Positions 26,344 to 36,619 of a DNA stretch of 64,000 bases are shown here, piece by piece. Under the pieces are notes generated by a model. That model ran no database searches. It had not been told where the DNA came from and worked only from the letters and a program-made list of their open reading frames with translations. Source of the stretch: Polaromonas sp. (GTDB lineage: Bacteria > Pseudomonadota > Gammaproteobacteria > Burkholderiales > Burkholderiaceae_C); the NCBI RefSeq assembly GCF_012927485.1, contig NZ_JABBPC010000028.1, positions 30,471 through 94,470 of the forward strand, written 5' to 3'. The translations under genes were made by a program, and so were the position numbers. Each line of letters begins with the position of its first letter. Within the stretch, counting starts at the first letter, position 1.

Positions 26344-27783
26344 CTAGTTTTCTTTCTTCACGTTTTTAGGCTCGACTACAGCGGTCTTGCTGACCAGCAC
26401 AGGACGGCCTTTAAGCTGGTTGATGGCCTGCGCTAACGGGAAGTCCTTGTCGCTGCCCAGTTCGGGCGGACGACGTTGTTCGGGTGTTTTCTTAGCTTCT
26501 TCTTCCAGCCGCTTCAAGGCTTCTTCACGGGCTTTTTCACGACCTGCGTCCTTGACTTCCGCACCTTGACCACTGTTCAGGTGCTTCTCAAGATCGGCTT
26601 CCCGGGTGCGCAATACGGCAAATGGGCTGCCCTCGGCGGTCTCATCCACCATCACGTCGGGAACGATGCCGCGCGCCTGAATCGACTTGCCGCTGGGGGT
26701 GTAGTAGCGAGCTGTGGTCAGCTTGATCCCAGTATCGGGGCCCAACGGACGTACGGTCTGGACCGAGCCTTTGCCGAAGGTCTGGTTGCCCATGATGGTG
26801 GCACGCTTGTAGTCCTGAAGAGCGCCCGCAACAATCTCGCTGGCGGACGCAGAGCCTTCGTTCACCAGCACTACCAGTGGCACGCTTTTGAGTGCTGCGG
26901 GCAGTCGCTTCAGGGGATCGGCCCCATTGCGGCGCTGGTAAAACTCCGGAGAAGCTTTGTAGGTGAATTTGCTTTCAGCCAGTTGGCCATTGGTCGAGAC
27001 CACGGTCACGTTTTCAGGCAAAAAGGCGGACGAGATCGCAACGGCTGAATCCAGCAAGCCACCCGGGTCGTTGCGAAGGTCCAGCACCAAGCCCTTTAGG
27101 TTGGGCTCCTGCTTGTAAATTTGCTCGATCTTCGCCACGAAATCGTCTACCGTGCGTTCCTGGAACTGGCTCAGGCGAATCCAGGCGTAGCCCGGCTCTA
27201 CCACTTTGCTGCGAACCGATTGGGTTCGAATTTCTTCACGCGTGATGGTGACCGGGAAGGTCCGGTTTTCATCCTTGCGGAAAATCGTCAGAAGCACCTT
27301 GGTGTTAGGCTCGCCGCGCATTTTCTTGACCGCGTCGTTGAGTGTCATTCCCTTCACGGCGGCGTCGTCAATCCGCGTGATCAGGTCGTTCGGCTTCAGG
27401 CCGGCATGGTCGGCGGGTGAGCCTTCGATGGGTGAGATGACCTTGACAAGGCCGTCTTCCTGGCTGATTTCGATGCCGACACCCACGAAGCGGCCACTGG
27501 TGCCCTCCCGGAATTCTTTGTACGATTTCTTGTCAAAGTAGACGGAGTGGGGATCAAGGCTGGAAACCATGCCGGAAATCGCGTCGGTAATGAGTTTTTT
27601 CTCATCAACGGGTTCTACGTAGTCCGTTTTGACCATCCCGAAAACGGCAGCAAGCTGCTGCAATTCTTCCAGCGGCAAGGGCGCAAGTCCGCCACGTGCA
27701 ACGGCTTGCACCTGTACCGTGGTGAGAGCCCCCGCCACGATGCCAATCGAAATCCAGCCTGCTATCTTGAGCTTTTGACCCAT
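26344..27783 (-). CDS. ctpA: Carboxyl-terminal processing protease (S41)
   Basis: Periplasmic serine protease of 479 residues with N-terminal signal or anchor (~7-30), a PDZ domain (~90-170, GVGIEISQEDGLVKVISPIE) and the S41 catalytic core: Ser in NEGSASASEIVAGALQDY and Lys in QTFGKGSVQTVRPL. The tail after ~400 is charged, rich in Glu, Lys and Arg. CtpA-type enzymes trim periplasmic proteins and peptidoglycan hydrolase regulators. It lies downstream of gpmA on the minus strand; 183 bases between them suggest its own promoter. Confidence 0.95.
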   Translation of the reverse strand: MGQKLKIAGWISIGIVAGALTTVQVQAVARGGLAPLPLEELQQLAAVFGMVKTDYVEPVDEKKLITDAISGMVSSLDPHSVYFDKKSYKEFREGTSGRFVGVGIEISQEDGLVKVISPIEGSPADHAGLKPNDLITRIDDAAVKGMTLNDAVKKMRGEPNTKVLLTIFRKDENRTFPVTITREEIRTQSVRSKVVEPGYAWIRLSQFQERTVDDFVAKIEQIYKQEPNLKGLVLDLRNDPGGLLDSAVAISSAFLPENVTVVSTNGQLAESKFTYKASPEFYQRRNGADPLKRLPAALKSVPLVVLVNEGSASASEIVAGALQDYKRATIMGNQTFGKGSVQTVRPLGPDTGIKLTTARYYTPSGKSIQARGIVPDVMVDETAEGSPFAVLRTREADLEKHLNSGQGAEVKDAGREKAREEALKRLEEEAKKTPEQRRPPELGSDKDFPLAQAINQLKGRPVLVSKTAVVEPKNVKKEN

Positions 27784-27966
27784 AAAAATACCTTCATAAG
27801 CCCATTTAAGGAGCAGTTGCTTCTATACCTGCAAGAAATATACACCTTGGAGAAAGGCCCCGCGCCACAGTTCCGTTTCCCGTACCGCGCAACGCGGCGA
27901 AAACGGCTAAACCACAGATCTTTACCGGGATTTTACAAAAAAACAGAGGGTGTCAACGCTGAATTT

Positions 27967-28710
27967 TCAGGTTTTGCTCGGTGCGCCCATAACCGCCGCG
28001 GCTTTTACTGCAGCTTCGCTATCGCCCAAATAGTAGTGGCGCAACGGCTTAAGCGTGGCGTCGAGCTCGTACACCAGCGGAATGCCGTTCGGGATATTGA
28101 GCCCCACAATGTCGCCGTCAGATACATTGTCCAGGTATTTCACGAGCGCCCGTATCGAATTGCCATGTGCTGCCACCACAATGCGTTTGCCGACCTTGAT
28201 GGCCGGCGCCATGGATTCATTCCAGAAGGGCAGCACGCGGGCTACAGTGTCTTTCAGGCACTCGGTCAAGGGCACTTGTTCGGGTGGCAATTTGGCGTAG
28301 CGCCGGTCGCTGCGCTCACAGCGTTCGTCGTGGGCGTCAAGCGGTGGGGGCTGGGTATCGTAACTGCGGCGCCAGACGTGTACCTGTTCCTCGCCATATT
28401 TTTTGGCAGTCTCCAGCTTGTTCAGCCCCTGCAATGCGCCGTAATGTCGTTCGTTAAGCCGCCAGCTATTCACCACGGGGAGCCACGTTCGGTCCATTTC
28501 GTCCAGCACATGCCACAGGGTTCGGGTGGCGCGTTTGAGGACGCTGGTATAGGCAATGTCGAAGTCATAGCCCTCATTTTTAAGCAGCTTGCCGGCGTTC
28601 TTGGCCTGCGTGATGCCGGTTTCGGTGAGATCGATGTCAGTCCAGCCCGTGAAACGGTTTTCAAGGTTCCAAGTCGATTCGCCGTGGCGGATGAGTACGA
28701 GTTTGTACAT
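27967..28710 (-). CDS. gpmA: Phosphoglycerate mutase, 2,3-BPG-dependent
   Basis: Glycolytic/gluconeogenic enzyme of 247 residues, the canonical GpmA length, interconverting 2- and 3-phosphoglycerate. The catalytic His motif [12 protein letters not shown] starts at residue 4. [11 protein letters not shown] and [15 protein letters not shown] (second His) are intact. The ATG at 28710 is chosen over an upstream in-frame start because RHGE lies at the expected position. It precedes ctpA and moeB on the minus strand, and faces the rhodanese gene divergently. Confidence 0.97.
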   Translation of the reverse strand: MYKLVLIRHGESTWNLENRFTGWTDIDLTETGITQAKNAGKLLKNEGYDFDIAYTSVLKRATRTLWHVLDEMDRTWLPVVNSWRLNERHYGALQGLNKLETAKKYGEEQVHVWRRSYDTQPPPLDAHDERCERSDRRYAKLPPEQVPLTECLKDTVARVLPFWNESMAPAIKVGKRIVVAAHGNSIRALVKYLDNVSDGDIVGLNIPNGIPLVYELDATLKPLRHYYLGDSEAAVKAAAVMGAPSKT

Positions 28711-28839
28711 AGTGTGAAGAGGTTTAGTGGAGATAAAAAGGGAAATAAGGTGAGGCGGGGCAAAAAACAATCCTTTAGCCGCGTTTTTCCCTCCATTCTA
28801 AAATCAACGATTAGCTAAAAAACACACCAAAGGTACAAA

Positions 28840-29250
28840 GTGAAATTTCTGATCGATAACTGGATGTTGATTTCCATTGCGCTCGCTTCCGGGGGCATGC
28901 TGGTTTGGCCCATGATTTCAAGCGGCGTGAATGCCGGTGCGCTGAGCGCCAGCGGCGCAGTGCAGTTGATCAACCGCGAAAAAGCTGTGGTGGTAGATGT
29001 GTGTGGGGCTGACGAATTTGCGGCGGGTCATGTTGCTGGCGCAAAAAATGTGCCGATGGGGGAGCTTGAAGCCAGACTTCCCGGCGTTGTCAAAAACAAA
29101 GCCTTGCCGGTGATTCTGGTGTGCGCCAGTGGCATGCGCTCCAACCGCGCCGTCGCCATTGCCAAAAAACTCGGTTACGAGCAGGCTCAATCGCTGAGCG
29201 GCGGACTCAAGGCGTGGAAAGACGCTAACCTTCCGGTTGAGAAATCTTAA
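28840..29250 (+). CDS. Membrane-anchored rhodanese-like protein
   Basis: Protein of 136 residues with an N-terminal hydrophobic segment (~7-24) and a rhodanese domain whose active-site loop CASGMRSNRA holds the catalytic cysteine near residue 97. It probably moves sulfane sulfur or has a related role in the envelope. The start is GTG at 28840. It precedes grxC, secB and gpsA on the same strand, the order seen in many proteobacteria. Confidence 0.92.
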   Translation: MKFLIDNWMLISIALASGGMLVWPMISSGVNAGALSASGAVQLINREKAVVVDVCGADEFAAGHVAGAKNVPMGELEARLPGVVKNKALPVILVCASGMRSNRAVAIAKKLGYEQAQSLSGGLKAWKDANLPVEKS

Positions 29251-29370
29251 GCAATTCTGAGAAGGCCGGAAGTCCCCAAGCGACCCGGCTGGGCTCTGGT
29301 CATCGGTTCGACCATGCCATAAGCCATTCCATTTTCGTTTGGCTCCTTCCAGTACAACCCTCCAGAAACC

Positions 29371-29640
29371 ATGCAAACTGTCAAGATATATACCACCGGC
29401 ACCTGCCCCTATTGCATCCACGCCAAACAATTACTCAAGGAGCGCGGTGTCACTGAACTGGATGAAATCCGGGTGGATATGGTGCCCGGCGAGCGTCAGA
29501 AAATGATGGAGATCACAGGTCGGCGTACGGTGCCGCAAATTTTCATCGGCGACTTGCATGTTGGCGGCTGTGACGATCTGGTGGCCCTTGACGACCGAGG
29601 CAACTTGTTGTCGCTGCTGAATACTTCCAGTCGCGGCTGA
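29371..29640 (+). CDS. grxC: Glutaredoxin 3
   Basis: Dithiol glutaredoxin of 89 residues with active site CPYC at residues 12-15, TVP cis-proline motif in GRRTVPQIFIGD and GGCDDL glutathione-binding motif. It reduces disulfides using glutathione in the cytosol. It sits between rhodanese and secB genes in a conserved order and is about 100 bases upstream of secB. Confidence 0.96.
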   Translation: MQTVKIYTTGTCPYCIHAKQLLKERGVTELDEIRVDMVPGERQKMMEITGRRTVPQIFIGDLHVGGCDDLVALDDRGNLLSLLNTSSRG

Positions 29641-29741
29641 CCTGCTTTTCGGGGGTGGCTGTGGCCCTGAGATAATGCGCTTTTGTTTGCCGCAGGCAAT
29701 TCCAAATCCTCCCGATTTTTCTAGCACCCCGAAAGAGCACA

Positions 29742-30206
29742 ATGGCCGAAGCCCAACTTGACCCCGTATTCCAGATTCAACGCGTGTACCTCAAGGACGT
29801 GTCGCTGGAGCAACCCAATTCGCCCGAAATTTTGTTGAACCAAGAGCAGCCAGGGGTAGATATTCAGCTGGGTGTCGATGCCAAGCCGGTAGCGGATGGA
29901 TTGTTTGAAGTCACTGTGACGGCCACCGTGCACACCAAGATTGCCGACAAGACGGTGTTTCTGGTCGAAGCCAAGCAGGCCGGTATTTTCGAAATCCGTA
30001 ACATGCAGACGGAGCAGCTCGGTGCCATTCTGGGCATCGCTTGCCCGCAAATTGTCTACCCGTATTTGCGCAGCAATGTGGCGGATGTCATCCAGCGCGG
30101 CGGTTTTCCGCCGGTGCACATGGCCGAAATCAACTTCCAGGCCATGTATGAGCAGCAGCAGTCCGACGCGATCAGCACGGCTTCGCCCCAGCAGATCATT
30201 GTGTGA
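29742..30206 (+). CDS. secB: Protein-export chaperone SecB
   Basis: Tetrameric cytosolic chaperone of 154 residues that keeps preproteins unfolded for Sec[20 protein letters not shown] at the start and [38 protein letters not shown] and [10 protein letters not shown] are family landmarks. Length is typical. It lies between grxC and gpsA in the same direction, an order found across proteobacteria. Confidence 0.98.
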   Translation: MAEAQLDPVFQIQRVYLKDVSLEQPNSPEILLNQEQPGVDIQLGVDAKPVADGLFEVTVTATVHTKIADKTVFLVEAKQAGIFEIRNMQTEQLGAILGIACPQIVYPYLRSNVADVIQRGGFPPVHMAEINFQAMYEQQQSDAISTASPQQIIV

Positions 30207-30248
30207 TGGTCAATTAAGGCGCTGTCTGGACCGGCCGGTTCTGCTGCC

Positions 30249-31310
30249 ATGAAAATAGTGGTGATTGGTGCGGGCGCCTGGGGTACGGCGCTTGCTGTCA
30301 ACGCAGCACGCACTTGCAGCATTTCAAACCCCGCCGTGCCGAGGCATCAGGTGACTCTTTGGGCACGAGATGCGGCGCTGGTCAACGCACTGCAAACCGA
30401 GCGCGTCAACGCCCGTTATCTTCCCGGAATCGCATTGCCCGACAGCCTGCTGTTGAAGGCGGGCGGGGAGTCGTCGTTGGCGACTATGGTCAGGGGGCAA
30501 GACCTCATCATTTTGGCGACTCCGGTTTCTGCAGCGCGAAGTCTGTTGCAAAGCCTGCAGAAGGCCACGGTCCCGGTAGCTTGGCTGAGCAAAGGCTTTG
30601 AGGCGCCGGTCGCTGCAGAACCTTTGTTGAACTCATCTTCAGTACCCGTTGGTCTCATGGTGCATGAGATACGCGCACAAGTTGCTGTCAATTTAAGAGC
30701 GGGCGTACTCAGCGGTCCGAGCTTTGCGCTGGAAGTCGCTCGAGGCCAGCCGACCGCGCTAGTAGCCGCCAGTCGGCACGCCGAGGTGCGCGATGCGCTT
30801 GTCGAAGCGTTTCACAGTTCGACTTTGCGCGTCTACGCCAATGACGACGTCGTCGGTGTTGAAGTGGGCGGCGCTGTAAAAAACGTATTGGCTATCGCCA
30901 CGGGGCTGTGCGACGGCCTGCAACTCGGACTGAATGCCCGGGCAGCGCTCATCACGCGCGGGCTCGCGGAAATGACCCGATTGGGCGTCGCGCTGGGCGC
31001 CCGTGCCGAGACCTTTACCGGCCTGTCCGGGTTGGGCGATCTGGTGTTGACGTCCACCGGTGATCTGAGCCGGAACCGCAAAGTGGGTTTGCTGCTGGCG
31101 CAGGGAAAAACTTTGGCGCAGGCGGTCGAGTCGTTGGGCCATGTGGCCGAGGGCGTTTACTGCGCCCGAACCGTGGTGCAGCGTGCGGCCGGTTTGGGTG
31201 TCGAGATGCCGATCGCGCAAAGCGTGGTGGCACTCCTCGATGGCAAGCTGCAGCCAGCTGATGCGGTTGCGGCCTTGATGGAGCGTGACCCCACCACGGA
31301 AGTCGGCTGA
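30249..31310 (+). CDS. gpsA: Glycerol-3-phosphate dehydrogenase [NAD(P)+]
   Basis: Enzyme of 353 residues reducing dihydroxyacetone phosphate to sn-glycerol-3-phosphate for phospholipids. N-terminal Rossmann motif [33 protein letters not shown], catalytic Lys in [14 protein letters not shown] and [13 protein letters not shown] are all present. It ends the rhodanese-grxC-secB-gpsA run. The stop is 26 bases from the end of the convergent cupin gene. Confidence 0.97.
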   Translation: MKIVVIGAGAWGTALAVNAARTCSISNPAVPRHQVTLWARDAALVNALQTERVNARYLPGIALPDSLLLKAGGESSLATMVRGQDLIILATPVSAARSLLQSLQKATVPVAWLSKGFEAPVAAEPLLNSSSVPVGLMVHEIRAQVAVNLRAGVLSGPSFALEVARGQPTALVAASRHAEVRDALVEAFHSSTLRVYANDDVVGVEVGGAVKNVLAIATGLCDGLQLGLNARAALITRGLAEMTRLGVALGARAETFTGLSGLGDLVLTSTGDLSRNRKVGLLLAQGKTLAQAVESLGHVAEGVYCARTVVQRAAGLGVEMPIAQSVVALLDGKLQPADAVAALMERDPTTEVG

Positions 31311-31336
31311 TTGCCGATGTTTGTTGCTACCGCACG

Positions 31337-31666
31337 CTACTTTTGCAAAACGATGGTCACCAGCAGCGACGAGTCTTTCAGGGCCTTTAAGGCATGCTCG
31401 ACACCGCCTGCCAAGTGAATAAGCTGGCCCGCTTTCATCAGATGGGTCTCTGCACCGGCAATGAATTCGAGCTCGCCTTCCAGGCACTGAACTGTGATCT
31501 CGCCCTTCACCTGGTGCGACGGCACTGTTTTATGGGCCAGCACGACCAAACGCATCACCTCGAGTTGGTCGGTTTTGAACAAGGCAGTGGTTCGAGCTTC
31601 CGCGAGCTTGTTGCTGAGGGGACGAACATCAATGAGTTGTCCCGGACTGGCGTGCGAAATGGCCAT
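31337..31666 (-). CDS. Small cupin-domain protein
   Basis: Single cupin domain of 109 residues. The metal-binding pattern is partly kept (PSHQVKGEITVQCLEGELEF for motif 1, HLAGGVEHALKALKDSSLLV for motif 2). Relatives are often annotated simply as cupin. No catalytic role can be assigned. It lies downstream of panC on the minus strand, with an 85-base gap. Confidence 0.85.
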   Translation of the reverse strand: MAISHASPGQLIDVRPLSNKLAEARTTALFKTDQLEVMRLVVLAHKTVPSHQVKGEITVQCLEGELEFIAGAETHLMKAGQLIHLAGGVEHALKALKDSSLLVTIVLQK

Positions 31667-31751
31667 GATGAAACTCCATGAAAGCGGCGATCAACGTCTT
31701 AACCTGTTTATACGCCAAGGGCGAGAAAAGGTCACCCACGACCAAACCGAG

Positions 31752-32600
31752 TCAGATCTCGAAATTGTCGATCAGCCGGGTGTTGCCCAGTTTGGCGGCA
31801 CCCAGAATCACCAGTGGTTCAGAGGCGAGGGGGCCTTGGGGTGGCAGCAGGTCGGCGCGGCGGCGTACGGTCAGGTAGTCGGGCTTCCAGCCGCGCCGCG
31901 CCAAGGCCTGCATGGCCTGCGCTTCCAGAGCCGCCAGGTCGGGTGTATTGCAGGTCCGGGCTGCTTCGCCCAGCGCTTTGAGCGCTTTGGCGAGCTGCGC
32001 GGCTTCAATGCGTTCAGCCGGGTTGAGATAGGCGTTGCGCGATGACAGGGCCAGTCCGTCTTCTGCGCGTTGGGTTTCACCCGCCAAAATATCGATCGGC
32101 AGGGCGAACTGCCGCACCATGCGACGCACCACCAACACCTGCTGGTAATCTTTTTTTCCGAAGGCCGCGACGCCCGATGGCATGCCGGCATAGACGCACG
32201 AGAAGAGCTTAAGCACAACCGTGCTGACGCCTATAAAAAATCCGGGGCGAAAGTGTCCTTCCAGCATGTCGCTCAAATCTGTGGCGGGATGCACCTTGTA
32301 GGTTTGCGGTTCGGGGTAAAGCTCTTTTTCGCGGGGGGCAAACAGCAGGTTGCACCCTGCGGCTTCGAGTCGTTGGGCGTCAGCATCCAGTGTGCGGGGA
32401 TAGCTTTCAAAGTCTTCGTTCGGTGCAAACTGAAGCCGGTTTACAAAAATGCTCGATACCGTGACGTCGCCCAGCGGGTTGGCCTGTTTGACCAGTGCGA
32501 TATGGCCATCGTGCAGGTTGCCCATGGTGGGTACGAAGGCGGGGCGCTTGAACGGACTGAGGTGCGCGCGCAGCTCCGCAATGGTATGGACGATGTGCAT
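31752..32600 (-). CDS. panC: Pantothenate synthetase
   Basis: Condenses pantoate and beta-alanine with ATP. About 282 residues, typical size. ATP-binding HIGH-like motif [17 protein letters not shown] near residue 27 and the SSRNAYL KMSKS-like loop are seen, along with GKKDYQQ. Two adjacent ATGs exist; the one at 32600 has the better spacing from AAGGA in the leader, so it is preferred over 32603. panB lies directly upstream on the same strand. Confidence 0.96.
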   Translation of the reverse strand: MHIVHTIAELRAHLSPFKRPAFVPTMGNLHDGHIALVKQANPLGDVTVSSIFVNRLQFAPNEDFESYPRTLDADAQRLEAAGCNLLFAPREKELYPEPQTYKVHPATDLSDMLEGHFRPGFFIGVSTVVLKLFSCVYAGMPSGVAAFGKKDYQQVLVVRRMVRQFALPIDILAGETQRAEDGLALSSRNAYLNPAERIEAAQLAKALKALGEAARTCNTPDLAALEAQAMQALARRGWKPDYLTVRRRADLLPPQGPLASEPLVILGAAKLGNTRLIDNFEI

Positions 32601-32648
32601 CATGGTTCCTTGAAATCGGGCCTTAAAAGGCCAGTCTGATGAGGGCGG

Positions 32649-33551
32649 CTACCACGCGTGGGTGGCGTTGACCGGAAAGCTGCCGTCTTTCACGGCGTGG
32701 ACATAGGCCTCCATGGCGCCGCGCACGCTGTGGGCATCTTCCATGAAGTTGCGTACGAATTTCGGCATTTTCCCCAAGTTCATACCCAGCATGTCGTGCA
32801 ACACCAGCACCTGGCCGGAGGTGTCTTTGCCGGCACCTATGCCGATGGTGGGGCAACGGGCAAGTTCTTGCGTTATTGCGCCCGCCAAATCCGCGGGCAC
32901 CATCTCGAGCACCAGCAGGGCGGCGCCGGCGTCTTGAAGATCGAGCGCTTCGCGCCTGAGGGCGGCCGCAGCTACTTCGGTTTTACCCTGCACGCGGTAT
33001 CCGCCGAGCGCGTGAACGGTTTGCGGCGTCAGCCCCAAATGGGCGCAAACCGGAATCCCTCGCTCCACCAGAAAGTGCACCGTGTCCGTGGTCCAGCCGC
33101 CGCCTTCGAGTTTGACCATATGGGCACCGGCCTGCATCAGCACCACGGCGTTGCGCAGGGCGAGTTCCTTCGACTCGTGGTAACTGCCGAACGGCAGGTC
33201 GCTGATCAGCCAGGACACGCCGTGCGAGCGGCGCAGGCCATTGGCGACACACTCGGTATGGTGGCGCATCGTCTCCAGTGTCACGCCGACGGTGCTGGTC
33301 AAGCCCTGGCAGACCATGCCCAGGGAATCGCCAACCAAAATGCATTCCACGCCGGCGGCATCAGCCACGGCGGCAAAAGTCGCATCGTAGGCTGTGAGCA
33401 TCGTGATTTTTTCGCCCTGCGTGTGCATTTCGCGCAGGCGCAGAAGGCTCAGCGGTTTGCGCACCGAAGGCGTGAAGGTTGGCGGCAGCGTGCCGTAAGG
33501 AGTTGCTGACGGCGCTGCGGAAGCGGCCGAAGAGGGGTTCAGTGGCGTCAT
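32649..33551 (-). CDS. panB: Ketopantoate hydroxymethyltransferase
   Basis: Transfers a hydroxymethyl group from methylene-THF to alpha-ketoisovalerate, first committed step to pantothenate. About 300 residues with a ~25-residue Ser/Ala/Pro-rich N-terminal extension. [32 protein letters not shown], and [13 protein letters not shown] are conserved regions with metal and substrate ligands. It is 45 bases upstream of panC and in the same direction as the bio genes. Confidence 0.97.
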   Translation of the reverse strand: MTPLNPSSAASAAPSATPYGTLPPTFTPSVRKPLSLLRLREMHTQGEKITMLTAYDATFAAVADAAGVECILVGDSLGMVCQGLTSTVGVTLETMRHHTECVANGLRRSHGVSWLISDLPFGSYHESKELALRNAVVLMQAGAHMVKLEGGGWTTDTVHFLVERGIPVCAHLGLTPQTVHALGGYRVQGKTEVAAAALRREALDLQDAGAALLVLEMVPADLAGAITQELARCPTIGIGAGKDTSGQVLVLHDMLGMNLGKMPKFVRNFMEDAHSVRGAMEAYVHAVKDGSFPVNATHAW

Positions 33552-33633
33552 GGTTCAATCCAGAGTTAGCGAGAGTCTAACCAGCTTTAACGTCCCTTTT
33601 AGGCGTTGCGCTTGAGTGCCGCGGCGAGGGCGC

Positions 33634-34650
33634 TCAACGAGCCCCAGGCGCCGAGCGGCTCATGCCTAGACGCGCCAGCAGACGCACATCGGCTCCGGTG
33701 TCCGGGTTGCCGGTAATCAGCAGCTTGTCGCCATAAAAAATCGAGTTCGCCCCGGCCAGAAAGCACAGCGCCTGCACGCCGTCGCCCATCTGCTGGCGGC
33801 CTGCCGACAAACGCACGCGGGCCGTAGGCATGGTGATGCGTGCCACGGCGATGGTACGTACAAATTCAAACGGGTCCAGGTCCGCCTGATTTGCCAGCGG
33901 CGTGCCTTCCACTTTCACCAAGTTATTGATGGGCACGGATTCGGGATAGGGGGTGAGATTCGCCAGCTCGGCCACCAGGCCAGCGCGCTGGCGGCGGGTT
34001 TCGCCCATGCCCACGATGCCGCCGCAGCATACCTTGACGCCCGCGCTGCGCACGCGGGCGAGCGTATCGAGCCGGTCCTGGTAGTTGCGGGTCGTGATAA
34101 TGTCGCCGTAAAAGTCGGGCGCGCTGTCGAGGTTGTGGTTGTAATAATCAAGCCCTGCGCTTTGCAGCGTTTGTGCTTGACCGTCTTCCAGCATGCCCAA
34201 CGTGGCACAGGTTTCCAGCCCGAGTGCCTTGACCGTGCGTATTAACTCAGCGACTTTTTCAATGTCGCGTTCTTTGGGCGAGCGCCAAGCCGCGCCCATG
34301 CAAAAGCGCGTCGCACCTGCTGCCTGCGCGGCTTTTGCGGCGACCAGCACTTCAGCAGGCTCCATCAACTTGCTGGCCTCCACACCTGTGTCGTAGCGGG
34401 CGGCCTGCGGGCAGTAACCGCAGTCTTCGGCGCAGCCGCCGGTCTTGACCGATAGCAGCGTTGCAAATTCAACCCGGGTGGGGTCGAAGTTTTCTCTGTG
34501 GACGGTTTGAGCCCTGAACATCAATTCGGGAAAAGGCAGGTCAAACAGAGCTTCGATGGCATCGACGCTCCAGCGCTCGGCCCCGTCCCTTTTCATGTGG
34601 GGAGTAGGGGTGCGGTGCAAGATAATGTTTTGTTCTACTGCGGTGGACAT
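33634..34650 (-). CDS. bioB: Biotin synthase
   Basis: Radical SAM enzyme of 338 residues that inserts sulfur into dethiobiotin. The cluster motif [10 protein letters not shown] (Cx3Cx2C) near residue 70 binds 4Fe-4S, and conserved region [10 protein letters not shown] and LTTRTYQDRL-like stretch are seen. The ATG at 34650 (MSTAVEQN) is preferred to 34707, which would overlap bioF. It is the last bio gene, between bioF and panB on the minus strand. Confidence 0.97.
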   Translation of the reverse strand: MSTAVEQNIILHRTPTPHMKRDGAERWSVDAIEALFDLPFPELMFRAQTVHRENFDPTRVEFATLLSVKTGGCAEDCGYCPQAARYDTGVEASKLMEPAEVLVAAKAAQAAGATRFCMGAAWRSPKERDIEKVAELIRTVKALGLETCATLGMLEDGQAQTLQSAGLDYYNHNLDSAPDFYGDIITTRNYQDRLDTLARVRSAGVKVCCGGIVGMGETRRQRAGLVAELANLTPYPESVPINNLVKVEGTPLANQADLDPFEFVRTIAVARITMPTARVRLSAGRQQMGDGVQALCFLAGANSIFYGDKLLITGNPDTGADVRLLARLGMSRSAPGAR

Positions 34651-34700
34651 GGTCTGTGTTCTTTCGTACAAATTGGAAGGGAGTCTATCGGAAGCGACCG

Positions 34701-35936
34701 TCAGCACGAGGTAACCGGTGACGAACGGAAGGCCTGGGCTAGTAGGCTCAACGCGTTAACTAACTGATCGATATCGGCTTCCGTGTGGGCGGCCGACAGC
34801 GCAATGCGCAGGCGGGCTGTTCCCTCGGGCACGGTGGGAGGGCGGATCGCAGGAACCCACAGGCCACTTGCAAGCAGTCCTTCCATCACGGCCAGAGCTT
34901 CGTCATTGCGGCCAATCAATAGCGGTTGAATGGGGGTCTGTGATTTTGACAACTGCCAGCCACTGCCTTCCAGGCCAGCGGTCAAGCCTGTGCGCAGGCG
35001 TGCGATGAGACGCTGCAAATGCGCGCGACGCCAGTCGTCTTGCTGAATAATTTCCAGGCTGGCGCGTAAGGCGCTGGCGAGCATGGCCGGGGCGGCGGTG
35101 GCAAAGGTGTAGCTCCGGGTTTTTTGCAGCAGCCATTCCACCAGCGCGTCGTCGCCAGCGACAAAGGCGCCTGCCACGCCGGCCGCTTTACCCAACGTCG
35201 CCATATAGAGAATCCGGCGCGAGAACTTGAGACCTGACAGTCGAGCCTGCGCCAGGCTGCCGCGTCCTTGCGGGCCTACCACGCCAAAGCCGTGGGCATC
35301 ATCAAGCAATAACAAAGCGTCATAGCGTTCGCACAGATTTAACAGCGCGACAATGTCGGCGCTGTCGCCGTCCATGCTGAACACGGCATCGCTCATGACC
35401 AGCTTGCGCGCAGCGGTGCTCTGCGCCAGTTGATGCTCCAGCGCGGCCAGGTCGGCGTGCGCGAAACGGTGAATTTGCGCGCGAGACAGCCGCGCGCCGT
35501 CGATCAGGCAGGCATGGTTCAGCGCGTCTGAAAAGATTGCGTCGCCGGGACCTACCAGCGCGGGAACGATGCTGATGTTGGTGGCGAAACCGGCGTAAAA
35601 GTACAGCGCGCGCGGCAGGCCGACAAAGGCGGCCAGTTCGAGCTCGAGCGCCGCATTGGCGGCACTGTGGCCGCTGACCATGGGCGACGAACCCGACCCC
35701 ACGCCATACACCTGAGCGGCATCGCAGGCGGCTTTCACCAGACGGGGGTATTGGGCCAGGCCGAGGTAATCGTTGCTGCAAAAGGCCAACATGCTTTGCC
35801 CATCAACCACCAGGCGCGCACCACCCTCGGCGGCACTGTCGGGTACGACCACGCGGCGCTGGCGGCGCAGGTGGGCGCGGTCCAGTTCGGCGACGCGTGC
35901 CGGGAATTCGTCGAGCCAGGAAGTTGTCATTGCCAT
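34701..35936 (-). CDS. bioF: 8-amino-7-oxononanoate synthase
   Basis: PLP-dependent alpha-oxoamine synthase of 411 residues joining pimeloyl-ACP/CoA and alanine in biotin synthesis. Aldolase-fold features: [12 protein letters not shown] near residue 55, [26 protein letters not shown] and PLP-lysine region [16 protein letters not shown]. Two starts are possible: 35936, or 35930 giving a 4-base ATGA overlap with the bioD stop. Either way bioD and bioF are coupled. Confidence 0.95.
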   Translation of the reverse strand: MAMTTSWLDEFPARVAELDRAHLRRQRRVVVPDSAAEGGARLVVDGQSMLAFCSNDYLGLAQYPRLVKAACDAAQVYGVGSGSSPMVSGHSAANAALELELAAFVGLPRALYFYAGFATNISIVPALVGPGDAIFSDALNHACLIDGARLSRAQIHRFAHADLAALEHQLAQSTAARKLVMSDAVFSMDGDSADIVALLNLCERYDALLLLDDAHGFGVVGPQGRGSLAQARLSGLKFSRRILYMATLGKAAGVAGAFVAGDDALVEWLLQKTRSYTFATAAPAMLASALRASLEIIQQDDWRRAHLQRLIARLRTGLTAGLEGSGWQLSKSQTPIQPLLIGRNDEALAVMEGLLASGLWVPAIRPPTVPEGTARLRIALSAAHTEADIDQLVNALSLLAQAFRSSPVTSC

Positions 35937-36619
35937 GCCGGTGGAAGGTCAATAGGCAGCGCGCGCGGGTTAGGCACGGACTGATAGGGAATGCTGGCCA
36001 GCAGGGGTGCCCGGAGGTGCTGCTGCAAGAAGGCGATGTTGTCGTCTCGGGCCAGCATGGTCGGGTCCACATGATTGGCCACCCAGCCTGCCAGCATGAG
36101 CCCACGGGCGCGAATCGCCTCGGCCGTCAGTAGTGCGTGGTTCAGGCAGCCGAGCCGCAAGCCCACCACCAGAATCACCGGCAAGTCCAGCGCTTGTGCC
36201 AGGTCGGCGCCGGTCTCGGTATTTGACAATGGCACGTGGAAACCGCCGGCGCCTTCGACCACCACGGCGTCGGCCAGCTTCGTCAACGCGAGATGGCAGG
36301 CCACGAGGCGGTCGATGTCGATGTGTACGCCTGCCCGGGCTGCGGCGATATGCGGCGACAGCGGGTCGGGTAGCAATACCGGGTTGTCCAGCTCTGCCGG
36401 AACGGTGCAAGTGGAGGCGGCGCGCAGGGCGACAACGTCCTCGTTGATCTGAAGGGCGCCCATACGCACGGTCCCGGCTGCAATGGGCTTCATTCCTACC
36501 ACCCGACGGTGGTGCTTGGCCAATGCATACAGCAGCGCCGCGCTGACCAACGTTTTGCCAACGCCGGTATCGGTGCCGGTGACAAATATCGACACCACGG
36601 GGCGCTTGACCTCAGACAT
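35927..36619 (-). CDS. bioD: Dethiobiotin synthetase
   Basis: ATP-dependent carboxylase of about 230 residues that closes the ureido ring. The P-loop [16 protein letters not shown] is near residue 13, and [12 protein letters not shown] is a second family motif. The ATG at 36619 overlaps the bioA stop by 8 bases, so translation is coupled. The alternative TTG at 36625 is less likely. Confidence 0.95.
   Translation of the reverse strand: MSEVKRPVVSIFVTGTDTGVGKTLVSAALLYALAKHHRRVVGMKPIAAGTVRMGALQINEDVVALRAASTCTVPAELDNPVLLPDPLSPHIAAARAGVHIDIDRLVACHLALTKLADAVVVEGAGGFHVPLSNTETGADLAQALDLPVILVVGLRLGCLNHALLTAEAIRARGLMLAGWVANHVDPTMLARDDNIAFLQQHLRAPLLASIPYQSVPNPRALPIDLPPAWQ

Noticed and set aside
32658..33509. 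283-codon plus-strand frame across panB
   Set aside because: panB is unmistakable on the other strand; this frame has no family features.
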